64,000 bases of DNA, taken from assembly GCA_047602055.1 (NCBI GenBank), contig JASGIG010000001.1, positions 1,798,001 through 1,862,000 on the forward strand. The letters run 5' to 3'. The translations under genes were made by a program, and so were the position numbers. How positions within the stretch are numbered: the stretch's first letter is position 1; the number at the start of each line of letters is the position of its first letter. This DNA comes from JAODBQ01 sp047602055. GTDB taxonomy: Bacteria > Actinomycetota > Acidimicrobiia > Acidimicrobiales > Ilumatobacteraceae. Below the pieces are notes generated by a model. The model did not search any database and had not been told where the DNA came from. It worked only from the letters and a program-made list of their open reading frames with translations. Shown in pieces: positions 36,403 to 45,999 of this stretch.

Positions 36403-36798
36403 TCAACCGGCTGGCAGCCACATCTCCAGCTGGATGTCGTCGGGGTCGCGGAACACCACCACCGTACCGATCGGGGTCTCCGTCGCCGGGGTGAACGGGA
36501 TGCCGCGGGCCGCCAGCTCGGCCTCCCACGCGGCCAGCTCCTCACGGCTGGACACGCCGAAGGCGAGGTGGTCGAGGCCTGTGCGCAGCTCGTCGAAGGT
36601 GTCGTTGGCACCGTCGCGGTAGGCGCGCACGCCCATCACCCAGCCGGAGCCGGGGTGGGCGAGGACCCGGAACGACACGGCGTCGTCGTCGCCGCCGAGC
36701 ACCTGGACCATGCCGAGCAGGTCCGAGTACCACGCGGCGCTGGCGTCGGCGTCGGTCACCGTGAGGGCGAGGTGGTGGGCGCCGGTGATCGTCGGCAT
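36403..36798 (-). CDS. VOC-family (glyoxalase/dioxygenase-fold) protein
   Basis: 131 aa. GAHHLALTVTDADASAAWYS (first metal His), GLDHLAFGVSSREELAAWEA and the C-terminal VVVFRDPDDIQLEMWLP (metal Glu) form the two betaalphabetabetabeta modules of the VOC superfamily. Substrate unknown. A good Shine-Dalgarno (AAGGAGG) precedes the ATG, right after a G-rich microsatellite. It lies downstream of the AfsR-like regulator on the same strand. Confidence 0.9.
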   Translation of the reverse strand: MPTITGAHHLALTVTDADASAAWYSDLLGMVQVLGGDDDAVSFRVLAHPGSGWVMGVRAYRDGANDTFDELRTGLDHLAFGVSSREELAAWEAELAARGIPFTPATETPIGTVVVFRDPDDIQLEMWLPAG

Positions 36799-36810
36799 GG
36801 CTTCCTCCTT

Positions 36811-36840
36811 GGTCGGGTCGGGTCGGGTCGGGTCGGGTCA
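36811..36840 (+). repeat. (GGTCG)n microsatellite, perfect G-quadruplex motif
   Basis: GGTCG repeated five times plus a GGTCA variant. The + strand has five GGG tracts (36815-36837) separated by TC, i.e. a canonical G4 motif with 2-base loops, on the template strand for the minus-strand genes. Its last three bases hold the TGA stop of the AfsR-like gene, and it separates that gene from the VOC gene. Confidence 0.85.
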
Positions 36841-39526
36841 GGTCGCGGTCGTGAGGGCGGCACGGGCGCAGCGCACGGCGCCGCCGACGGTGGCCGGTCC
36901 GTCGTGCTCGGGGATCGCCACGCCGGCGGCGTCGAGCGCGGCGACGGCACGCCGGTGGCCCTGCACCTCCCAGACGCGATGGCCGTGGCCGGTGGCGCGG
37001 CGCAGTGCTTCGGCGATACCGAGCAGCTCGGCCGCCTCCGCCACCCGTCCCAGCTCGACGGCGTGGGCGGCGACGGCTTCGAGGCAGTGGGCGGTGCAAC
37101 CGGCTTCGTCGGCCGCGCCGAGGATCGTCACCGCTTCGGCAAGCCAGGTCCCGACGTGTTCGAGCTGCCCGGCGCGCAGGTCGACGAGGGCCGAGGCCTC
37201 CAGCGCGTGCGCCAGGCCGAACGGCATGCCCAGGTCTCGGAACGCGCGTGTCGCCGCGTCGGCGTGTCCGGCAGCGGCGACGAGGTCGTCGGTGGTGAGG
37301 GCGGCGATCCAGCGCAGGTAGGCCGCCCCGTCGGCGAGCGCGAGCGCGTCGAACTCGGCGAGCCCTTGGTGCAGGAGGGCGGTCACGTCGCGCTGATCGC
37401 CGTTGGCCCAGTGGCCGAGCGCGAGGAAGTACAGCGCCCACGCTCGCTGCACCGCATCACCGTCGTCGGTCGCCGCCTCCCGGTACGCCGTGGCCGCGGC
37501 GATCGTCGCCGCGGCGTCGTCGCGGTCGACGGCGAGGTTGGCCAGCGTCGCCGCGGCGCGGGCGCGCACCGCCGGCGGCGCGTCCGTCGCTCGCTCGAAC
37601 AGCCGGGTGATCAGTCGTTCGCGCTCGTCGGGACCAGCCAGGGGCACGGCGGCGGCGATGCGCAGCGCCAACGTCCACTCGCCGAGCGCCTCCGCCGCGT
37701 CGAGCGCCGCGGCGAGGTTGAGACGTTCGGCGATCGCCCGGTGCATCGCCTCGTCCTGGCGCGGCGTGCGGATCGCCGCCTCGACGTCGCCGACGAAGTC
37801 CTCGGCCCAGGCCGCGAGGCGGCGGCGGGCGTCGAACGTCTCGTCGAGCGCGTCACGCCGGTCGGCGAGGTGCTCGCGGATCGTCGCCAGCATCGAGTAG
37901 CGCCGCGGCTGCTGGCCGACCGGCGAGACGGCGACGAGCGATGCATCGACGAGACGGATCAGCCGGCCGCCGTCACCGAGCATCGCCTCGGCCGCGGCGA
38001 GCGAGAACGAGTCGGGGAACATGGCGAGGCGACGCAGCCCCGCCTGGTCGGCGTCGTCGAGGCGGTTCGTGCTCCAGGCGATCACCGAATCGAGCGTGCG
38101 CTGACGCACGTCGACATCGCGTGTCCCCGACGACATCGCCCCGAAGCGCCGGTCGAGCCGTTCGACCAACTCGGGCAGCGACAACCAGCGCAGCTGCGCG
38201 GCGGCGATCTCCAGTGCGAGCGGCAAGCCGTCGAGGCGCTGGCACACCGTCGCCACGTCGCCGGCCGCGGCCGTGGCGCGGTCGAACGTCGAGCTGGCCG
38301 CCTCGCCGCGGTCGAGGAACAGCTCACGGGCAGCCGATGCAGGGTCGAGCGGCCGCACCTCGACGACGTGCTCGCCACGCAGGTGCAGCCGCTCCCGGCT
38401 CGTGGCCACGACGTGCACCGTCGGGCAGGTGCGCAGCACGCTCCCGACCGCGTCGGCCGCCGCGTCGAGCACGTGCTCGCAGTTGTCGACCACCACGACC
38501 ATGTCGCGGCCGGCGACGGCGGCGGCGAGCCGGTCGAGGCCGCGCTCGGCGCCGAGCGCCGTGGCCAGCGCGTCGGCGACGCGTCCCGGCTCGGTGACCG
38601 CGGCCAGCTCGACGAGCCATGCGTGCTGGTCGACCGAGCGCGCCGCCTCGATCGCCAGGCGGGTCTTGCCGGCGCCGCCCGGGCCGACGAGCGTGACCAG
38701 CCGGTGACGAGCGAGTGCCACACCGATGGCCGCGAGCTCGCCGCTGCGGCCGACGAACGAGTCGACGGCGAGCGGCAGGTTGCCGGCCGGGGCGGACCGC
38801 TCGCCGCGCTGTTCCAGCACGTCCTGCTCGGCGGCGCGCAGCAGCGCTCCGGGCTCGATGCCCAGCTCGGTGGCGAGGGCGCGGCGGGCGCGAGTGGCCG
38901 CGGCCAGCGCGTCGGCTTGGCGGCCGTCGCCCTGCAGGGCTCGGATCAGCTGTGACCAGGCCCGCTCGTCCGTCGGGTCCGCGCCGACGACCAGCTCCAG
39001 GCGGCCGACGATCTCGGCGTACCGGCCGCGGGTCAGCTCGATCTCGACGAGGTGCTCGGCGACGTGGCGACGAAGCTCGTCGAGCTGCCGGCGCTCGGCG
39101 GACGCGACGGTCAGGTCGCCGAGCTCGGCGTACGGCTCGCCGCGGAACAGGGCCAGCGCGCGCATCGAGCGCGTCGGCAGCGCCGGTGAGGTCACCGGTC
39201 GCCTCGGCGCGGCGGGCGACCTCCCGTTCGTCGCCCACCGCGTCGACGTCGCGACGCCAGTTGGGCGCCAGCGCGTACCCGTCGTCGCGTCGCAGCACTG
39301 CATCGGCGCCGACTGCACGGCGCAGCCGGTGGACGTAGCCCTGCAGCGTCGAGCGCGCCCCGGCGGGTGGATCGTCACCCCACAGCACGTCGATCAGCGC
39401 GTCGGCGGCGACGGCGTGACCGTCACCGAGCGCCAGCCGGGTGAGGACGATCCGCTCCTGGCGCGCCAGGTGGGGCTCGCTGCCACCGACGCGCACCGTC
39501 AGCGGTCCGAGGACCCCGACCTCCAT
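36838..39526 (-). CDS. AfsR/SARP-type regulator: winged helix, BTAD and NB-ARC ATPase (frameshifted)
   Basis: About 895 aa when joined. N-terminal OmpR-type winged helix (MEVGVLGPLTVRVGG, then LTRLALGDGHAVAADALIDV), BTAD domain (about 95-245), NB-ARC ATPase with Walker A GPGGAGKTR, MVVVVDNCEHVLDA and ATSRERLHLRGEHVVEV, and a C-terminal TPR-like region. The frame changes at about 39160 (GCGCTCGATGCGCGC); deleting one A yields DALVRALALFRGEPYAEL, a normal BTAD sequence. The 2689-nt span is 3n+1. Such regulators control secondary metabolism or transport, but no biosynthetic cluster is seen here. Confidence 0.87.
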
Positions 39527-39555
39527 GACGCCACGGTACGCGCCCCGTGCCGATG

Positions 39556-39658
39556 CGATGAGAGATGTGCGCACCAGCACGGCACATCTCCCATCGACTC
39601 GGTCGGCATCCTCAATGCGATTCGAGATGTGCGCAGCTGGGCGGCACATCTCGAATCG
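39556..39658. repeat. Twin-hairpin element, second locus
   Basis: Hairpins at 39556-39596 (CGATGAGAGATGTGCGC...CACATCTCCCATCG) and 39618-39658 (CGATTCGAGATGTGCGC...CACATCTCGAATCG), centres 62 bp apart. The second begins 9 bp after the stop of the YdhR-like gene; the first ends 30 bp before the AfsR-like start, so the element forms the whole gap between two same-strand genes. Confidence 0.9.
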
Positions 39659-39667
39659 CGCAGGGGG

Positions 39668-39979
39668 TCAGCTCGCGCCGGCAAGCGCGGCGGGGGAGGT
39701 GAGCGCCGTCAGGCCGTCGATCACACCGAAGCGGCGGATCTCGAAGTTCGAGAACGCCGGGTTCGTGGCCACGCCCTGGAACAGGGCGCCGGCGAGGTAG
39801 GCGTCGATCGACGCCTCGTCGGTGAACGTGTGGAACCCGCCGACGGTCGAGCCGTCGACGATCCAGGTCTTGGCGATCAGCCCGCCGACGTCGTGCATCG
39901 CGTGGGCGTAGTCGGTGAACGGCCCGGCGAGGTCGTCGAGCGAGGCGGCGGACGTGAACGTGATCAGCAGTGCGTGCAT
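39668..39979 (-). CDS. YdhR-like putative monooxygenase (dimeric alpha/beta barrel)
   Basis: 103 aa. MHALLITFTSAASLDDLAGP, LIAKTWIVDGSTVGGFHTF and AYLAGALFQGVATNPAFSNF match the YdhR family (ABM-like fold). YdhR has been proposed to be a monooxygenase of aromatic compounds, but activity is poorly established. 64 bp separate its start from the metH end. Confidence 0.82.
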   Translation of the reverse strand: MHALLITFTSAASLDDLAGPFTDYAHAMHDVGGLIAKTWIVDGSTVGGFHTFTDEASIDAYLAGALFQGVATNPAFSNFEIRRFGVIDGLTALTSPAALAGAS

Positions 39980-40043
39980 GCCGCGCAGCGTGCGCCACAG
40001 CGCTCGCGCGTCGCTCGCGAGGTGCTCGCGCGCCGTCGCCCGG

Positions 40044-43000
40044 CTACCGCGCCACGAAGTACTTGGCCTGGGGGTGGTGGCAGATGATCGCCGACGTGGT
40101 CTGCTCGGGGTGGTACTGCCAGCCGGTCTCCTCGCTGACCTCGATGCCGAGGCGGTCGGCGCCGAGGATGCGGGCGACGGTGGCGTTGTCCTCCAGGTCC
40201 GGGCAGGCCGGGTAGCCCCACGAGTAGCGGCCGCCGCGGTACTGCTGGCGGAACAGGCCGCCGAGCGACGGGCCGTCCTCGCCGACGAAGCCCCACTCCG
40301 TGCGGATCCGGTGGTGCCACAGCTCGGCGAGCGCCTCGGCCATCTCCACGCCGATGCCGTGGAGCATCAGGTAGTCCTGGTACCTGTTCTCGGCGAACAG
40401 CTCGGCCGTCGCCTCGCTGACCGCGGCGCCCATCGTGACGATGTGGAAGGCGGCGAAGTCGACCTCCTCGCCGGCGGGCCGGAAGAAGTCGGCGATGCAC
40501 AGGTGCGGGGCGACGCGCTGGCGCGGGTAGTGGAACCGGGCCAGCTCGGTGGTGCGCGACTCGTCGGTCCACACGATCAGGTCGTTGCCGTCGGCGTTGG
40601 CCGCGAAGTAGCCGTAGACCACCTGCGGCACGAGCACGCCCGACGCCTTGGCAGCGGCGAGCTGGGCGCGCAGTTGGGGGCGGATGCGCTCCTTGAACTG
40701 CTCGTCGGTCTCACCCGGCTCGGGCCGGAACTGCCATTGATTCCTGAACAGCGCCGTCTCGTTGACGTAGGCGGCGATGTCGTCGATCGGCAGCCCCTTG
40801 ACGACACGGGTGCCGAGGAACGGCGGGCGGAACACCGGGTTGTCACCGACGACGTCGGGGGAGCGCCGAGCCGGCGCCTCGGGCAGCACCTCGCGCTCGG
40901 AGCGCCGCGGCAGGTCGCGCCCGCCGGGGACGCGGCCCCAGTCCGGGTCGTCGTCGGCCGAGCCGCGCTTGATGTCCATCAGCTTGTCGAGCGTGTGCAG
41001 CCCCTCGAACGCGTCGCGCCCGTAGAACAGCCGGCCCTGGTACACCTCGCGCAGGTCGCGCTCGACGTACGTGCGGGTGAGCGCGGCGCCACCGAGCAGG
41101 ACGGGGATCTCGGTGAGGCCGAGCTGCGTTCAGCTCCTCCAGGTTCTCGCGCATGATCAGCGTGCTCTTGACGAGCAGCCCGCTCATGCCCAGCGCGTCG
41201 GCCTGCACCTCCTTGACCTTCGCGATCATCTCGCCGATGGCCACCTTGATGCCGATGTTGTGCACCTCGTAGCCGTTGTTCGTGCAGATGATGTCGACGA
41301 GGTTCTTGCCGATGTCGTGGACGTCGCCCTTCACGGTGGCGAGCACGAGCTTGCCCTTCGCCGAACTGGCGCCGATGCGCTCCATGTGCGGCTCCAGGTG
41401 GGCGACGGCGGCCTTCATCGTCTCCGCGCTCTGCAGCACGAACGGCAGCTGCATCTGCCCGCTGCCGAACAGCTCGCCGACGACGCGCATCCCCTCGAGG
41501 AGGATGTCGTTGACGATCGTCAGCGCGGCGAAGCCGGCGGCCATCGCCTCGTCCAGCTCGGCGGTGAGGCCCTCGCGGTCGCCGTCGATGATCCGCTGCG
41601 ACAGGCGCTTGTCGACCGGCCAGTCGCTGCGGTCCTCCTTCACCGCCTTCACGCTCTTGACGTCGGCGAACACGTCGAGGAAGTGCGTGAGGGGGTCGTA
41701 CTCCGGTGTGCGCCTGTCGTAGATCAGGTCGAGGCACACGTCGCGCTGCGCGGCGGGCAGCTTGGCGACGGGGACGATCTTGGCCGCGTGGACGATCGCC
41801 GCGTCGAGGCCGTGCTGCTGGCACTCGTGGAGGAACACGCTGTTCAGCGCGTGACGGCTGGCCGTCGACAGGCCGAAGCTGACGTTGCTGAGGCCGAGCA
41901 CGGTGAACGCGCCGGGGATCTCCTCCTTGATCCGCCGGATCGCCTCCATCGTCGCCATCGCGTCCTTGCGCAGGTCCTCGTCGCCGGTGGACAGCGGGAA
42001 CGTCAGCGCGTCGAAGATCAGGTCGCTCGACGACAGGTCGTAGCGCTCGGTGGCGATCTGGTTGATGCGGTGGGCGACCTCCATCTTCCACTCGACGTCG
42101 CGGGCCTGGCCGCGCTCGTCGATCAGCAGGCAGATCACCGCCGCCCCGTACTCGCGGGCCAGCGTCATCACCCGGTCGAAGCGGCTGCCGGGCAGCTCGC
42201 CGTCCTCCAGGTTGGCCGAGTTGAGGATCGCCCTGCCGCCGATGTGGCGCAGCCCGGCCTCCATCACCTGCCACTCGGTGCTGTCCATCACGAGCGGGAC
42301 GCTGGCCTGGGTGGCGAAGCGCTTGGCGACCTCGTCCATGTCGAGGGTGCCGTCGCGGCCGACGTAGTCGACGCAGACGTCGAGGACGTGGGCGCCCTCG
42401 CGGATCTGCTCGGTGGCCATCTTCGTGCACGTGTCGTAGTCGCCGGCGAGCATCGCCTCGCGGAACGCCTTCGAACCGTTGGCGTTCGTGCGCTCGCCGA
42501 TGATCAGCACGCTCGGCGACTGGTCCATCGAGACGGGGGAGTAGATCGAGGCGACGCTCGGCTCGAACGTCGGGGTGCGCCGCGGCGGCTCCAGGCCGCC
42601 GACCGCCTCGACCACCTGGCGGAGGTGCTCGGGTGTCGTGCCGCAGCAGCCGCCGACGATGCCGATGCCCAGCTCGGTGACATGGCGGCGATGGAACTCC
42701 GCCAACTGCGACGGCGTGAGGTCGTAGTGCGTCTTGCCGTCGACGATCGACGGCAAGCCGGCGTTGGGCAGCACGCTGATCGGCAGCGGCGAGTGCTGGC
42801 CGAGGTAGCGCAGGTGCTCCTGCATCTCCGCCGGTCCGGTGGCGCAGTTGATCCCGAGCACGTCGGGGCGCATCGCCTGCAAGGCGGTCAGCGCCGCGCC
42901 GATCTCGCTGCCGACGAGCATCCGCCCCGTCGTCTCCATCGACACCTGCACCTGCAGCGGCACGTGGCGGCCGGCGGCGCGCATCGCCCGCCGGCAGGCC

Positions 43001-43521
43001 TGCATCGCCGCCTTGACCTGCAGCAGGTCGATGCACGTCTCGATCAGGAACAGGTCGACCCCGCCTTCGAGGAGGCCGGCGGCCTGCTCCTCGTAGGCGT
43101 CGCGCAGCTCGACGAAGCCGATGTGGCCGAGGCTCGGCAGCTTGGTGCCCGGGCCGATCGAGCCGGCGACGTAGCGCGGCCGGCCGTCGGTGGCGTGGTC
43201 GTCGGCGACCTCTCGGGCCAGGCGGGCGGCGGTGACGTTCAGCTCGTGGGCCCGCTCCGGGATCGCGTACTCGTTGAGCACGACGGAGAAGCTGCCGAAG
43301 CTGGCGGTCTCCAGCACGTCGACGCCGACGGACAGGAACGCGTCGTGCATCGAGCGGATGACGTCGGGCCGGGTGAGGCACAGCATCTCGTTGCAGCCCT
43401 CGAGGCTCGTGCCGCCGAAGTCGTCGGCAGTGAGGTCGAGTCCTTGGACGAACGTCCCGAACGCGCCGTCGAACACGACGATCCGCTCGTTGACCGCGTC
43501 GAGATACGGCTGCTGGGACAT
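40044..43521 (-). CDS. metH: MetH, cobalamin-dependent methionine synthase (frameshifted)
   Basis: Transfers methyl from methyltetrahydrofolate to homocysteine via cobalamin. About 1159 aa once joined. Domains: homocysteine-binding (VVFDGAFGTFVQGLDL; zinc Cys in GGCCGTTPEHL), pterin-binding (VLIIGERTNANGSKAFREAM), cobalamin cap and binding (DVHDIGKNLVDI, the ligand His), and C-terminal activation domain (NPVFRPPFLGTRVVKG ... CIADFF, GYPACPDLEDN). The frame breaks at about 41126 within the cobalamin-binding domain; dropping one base near AACGCAGCTCGGC gives LEELNALGLTEIPVLLGGAALT. The 3478-nt span is 3n+1. Such a central enzyme is unlikely to be dead, so a sequence error is my preferred reading. 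Divergent from a cobalamin adenosyltransferase gene. Confidence 0.92.
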
Positions 43522-43563
43522 CGGCCACGAGGCTACCGACGGCTCGCGCTCCGCTCCGGCCGA

Positions 43564-43676
43564 GATGAGTTGTGAGCCGAACTGCCCGGCTCACAACTCA
43601 TCGCGTCGTCCAGCGCGCCCGGCGTCGTCCGGCGAGATGAGTGATGAGCCGATGTGTCCGGCTCATCACTCATCTC
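43564..43676. repeat. Twin-hairpin element of a second sequence family
   Basis: Hairpin 1 (43564-43602): GATGAGTTGTGAGCCG, 7-base loop, CGGCTCACAACTCATC, 16-bp perfect arms. Hairpin 2 (43634-43676): GAGATGAGTGATGAGCCG, 7-base loop, CGGCTCATCACTCATCTC, 18-bp perfect arms. Centres are 72 bp apart. It fills the 181-bp divergent gap between metH and the adenosyltransferase gene, so both leaders or promoters must accommodate it. I see no cobalamin-riboswitch B12 box. Confidence 0.9.
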
Positions 43677-43702
43677 ACGGTTTGCGGTTACGGTCCGGCG
43701 CC

Positions 43703-44242
43703 ATGGCGCGTGAGCGGATCTACACGAAGAAGGGCGACGACGGGACGACCGGGTTGTTCTACGGCGGCCGGGTGCCGAAGGACAGCGAGCTGCCGGCGGC
43801 CTACGGCACCGTCGACGAGGCCCAGGCCGTGCTCGGCCTGGCCCGCGCCTCGGCGGGTCGCGGCGAGCTGGCCGACCTCCTCGTCGAGCTGATGCGCGAC
43901 CTCTACGTCCTGATGGCCGAGCTGGCCACCGCCCCGGCGAACCGCCACAAGCTGGCGCCCGGCTCGTCGTCGGTGACGCAGCCGATGGTCGACGCGCTGG
44001 AGGCGCACATCGACGCGCTCGACGAGCTGTTCGAGCCGCCGACCGAGTTCGTCGTCCCCGGCGGCAACGCCGTGTCGGCGTGGCTCGACCTCGGCCGCAC
44101 GGTGGTCCGCCGGGCGGAGCGGGCGGCGCTCGTCGCCGCGCCGCCGCCCTCGCTCGTCGTCCCCTACCTGAACCGTCTCAGCGACCTGCTGTGGACGATG
44201 GCCCGCTGGCAGGAAGGCACGAGCCTCCCAGCCAGGGGCTGA
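43703..44242 (+). CDS. PduO-type ATP:cob(I)alamin adenosyltransferase
   Basis: 179 aa. IYTKKGDDGTTGLFYGGRVP is the N-terminal signature; YGTVDEAQAVLGLARA, FVVPGGNAVSAWLDLGRTVV and RRAERAALVA (the Arg/Glu motif) complete it. Converts cob(I)alamin to adenosylcobalamin. Divergent from metH, which uses methylcobalamin, so the locus pairs the two cobalamin-dependent branches. A PduO-type rather than CobO-type enzyme. Confidence 0.94.
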   Translation: MARERIYTKKGDDGTTGLFYGGRVPKDSELPAAYGTVDEAQAVLGLARASAGRGELADLLVELMRDLYVLMAELATAPANRHKLAPGSSSVTQPMVDALEAHIDALDELFEPPTEFVVPGGNAVSAWLDLGRTVVRRAERAALVAAPPPSLVVPYLNRLSDLLWTMARWQEGTSLPARG

Positions 44243-44257
44243 TCATCCGGCTGACCG

Positions 44258-45802
44258 TCAACCCCCGGTCGTGGTCGCTCCGGTGGCCGGCACCGATGCC
44301 GACTCGACGGTGGCGTACGTGCCCAGCTGACCCTCGAGGTTGACGACGTCACCGGCGGGTTCGAGCGTGCCGAGCTGCTTCGGATCGGTCACCTTGTACT
44401 GGACCATTCGTCCGCCCTCGGTGACGTAGGCGTCCTTCATCCCGTCGGTCCTGGCGGTGAGGCCCTCGAACGCCAGCGGCCAGACCAGATCGAGGTTGCG
44501 GGCCGCCAGCATGATGTTGCCGCGGTCGAGCCCGCCCTCGTAGGTGGCCGCCAGCTTCAGCGTCTCGACCGTGAACCACGCGTAGGTCCAGCCGGTGAAG
44601 TAGGTCGTCAGCTTTGGGTCGAGGCCCTGCGCGGTGGTCGTCTCGTCGTACAGCTTGACCAGCGGGTTGTCGGCTTCATCCGGGTCGAGGATGTCCTTGC
44701 CGCTGATGACCATGTAGGTGTCCTTGCCCGTCAGGCCCTGGTCGATGAGCGGCTTGAAGTACTGGTTCAGCGAGGCGCACGTCGCCGACATGATCACCAA
44801 CGGGTGCCAGCTGGTCTGCTTCTCGACGGCGGCCATCGCCTGCGTGCAGAACGCCCCCGAGGTCTCGATCAGCAGCACGTCGGCGTTCGTCGCGGCGAGC
44901 GTCGTGAACTGGTTGTCGAGGTTCGGCGCGGTGGCCTCGTGGGTCTCCTGCTTGACGACCTCGATGTCGGTGCCCGTGGTCGCGTACGCGAAGCCGCGGT
45001 GGTACACCTGGCCGAAGTCGTTGTTGAACGTCACCTCGGCGACGGTCTTCAGCTCCGGGTGCTCGGCCTGCAGCCAGCGGGCCCACATCACCGACTCGGT
45101 GAAGTAGTCGAGGCCGAGGCCGATCGTCCACGGGTGGTTCTCGACGTCGCCCCAGTTCGGCGCGCCGGACGCGACGAACAGGTGGGGCATGCACTCGTCG
45201 TTGAGCTGGTCCCAGATCGCCAGGTTGTTGGCCGTGCCGAGCATCGCGTCGAACGCCGCATAGGCATTCGCGCCCAGCGCCTCCTCGGTGTTCGTCTTCG
45301 TCTTGTCGGGCTGATAGCCGTCGTCCTTTGTCGTCAGGTTGACCGAGCGGCCGCCGATGCCACCCTGCTCGTTGATCAGCTGGAAGTAGCTCTTCGCCCC
45401 GTCGGCGATGAGGCCGAAGCCAGCCAGCGGGCCGCTCGTCGGCAGGCTCATGAACAGCTCGATCGACGAATCGGTGAGGCCCTGCTTCGGGTTCCAGTCG
45501 GATGGGCAGTCGGCCGGGTCGAGCGTGAAGTCGCCGGCGCCTTCGTAGACGCCGTCGATCAGGCCGTACTTGCCGCCGGACGGTGTGCTGCCGGCCGTCG
45601 TGCTCGCCCCGGCCGTCGTCGCCGTCGACCCGCCGGTGCTGCCGGCTGTGGTGTTCGCCCCGGCGGTCGTCGCGGTGGTCGCCGTCGCTGCGGCGGTGCT
45701 GCTCGCCGACTTCGAGTCGCTGCCGCATGCGGCCATCGTCACCGCGGTGGCCACCGCGGCGATGGCGAGGCCACTGCGGACCTGGTGTCTGCTCATTGCC
45801 AT
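44258..45802 (-). CDS. ABC transporter substrate-binding lipoprotein, branched-chain amino-acid type
   Basis: 514 aa from ATG 45802 (45796 also possible). Signal peptide with lipobox VTMAACGSD (lipidated Cys), then a Thr/Ala/Ser-rich linker (about 32-75) and a periplasmic-binding-protein fold: SSIELFMSLPTSGPLAGFGL, LINEQGGIGGRSVNLTTKDD, ending TDPKQLGTLEPAGDVV. This is the Leu/Ile/Val-binding (LivJ-type) family, common for amides, aromatic acids and amino acids. No permease or ATPase gene is adjacent, so it is an orphan. Confidence 0.92.
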   Translation of the reverse strand: MAMSRHQVRSGLAIAAVATAVTMAACGSDSKSASSTAAATATTATTAGANTTAGSTGGSTATTAGASTTAGSTPSGGKYGLIDGVYEGAGDFTLDPADCPSDWNPKQGLTDSSIELFMSLPTSGPLAGFGLIADGAKSYFQLINEQGGIGGRSVNLTTKDDGYQPDKTKTNTEEALGANAYAAFDAMLGTANNLAIWDQLNDECMPHLFVASGAPNWGDVENHPWTIGLGLDYFTESVMWARWLQAEHPELKTVAEVTFNNDFGQVYHRGFAYATTGTDIEVVKQETHEATAPNLDNQFTTLAATNADVLLIETSGAFCTQAMAAVEKQTSWHPLVIMSATCASLNQYFKPLIDQGLTGKDTYMVISGKDILDPDEADNPLVKLYDETTTAQGLDPKLTTYFTGWTYAWFTVETLKLAATYEGGLDRGNIMLAARNLDLVWPLAFEGLTARTDGMKDAYVTEGGRMVQYKVTDPKQLGTLEPAGDVVNLEGQLGTYATVESASVPATGATTTGG

Positions 45803-45999
45803 GCCGTCCCCCAGACGTCGTGACGCCGCGACGCGAGCCGCGTGCGGTGCTTGCTCCCCCCAACGGCTGGGTCCCCACCCGGCCGTGCCGATCGGTATCC
45901 GGCCGGCGAGCAGAGTGTTCACGATCGCGGTCGCCGCGGTCAACGCGGAGCACGACGAGCACGTGGACTCCGTACGACGGCGGGCCAGACTGGCCGCAT

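Noticed and set aside
43522..43702. Cobalamin riboswitch upstream of metH or the adenosyltransferase
   Set aside because: No B12-box-like conserved sequence; the gap is filled by two perfect hairpins and short flanks.
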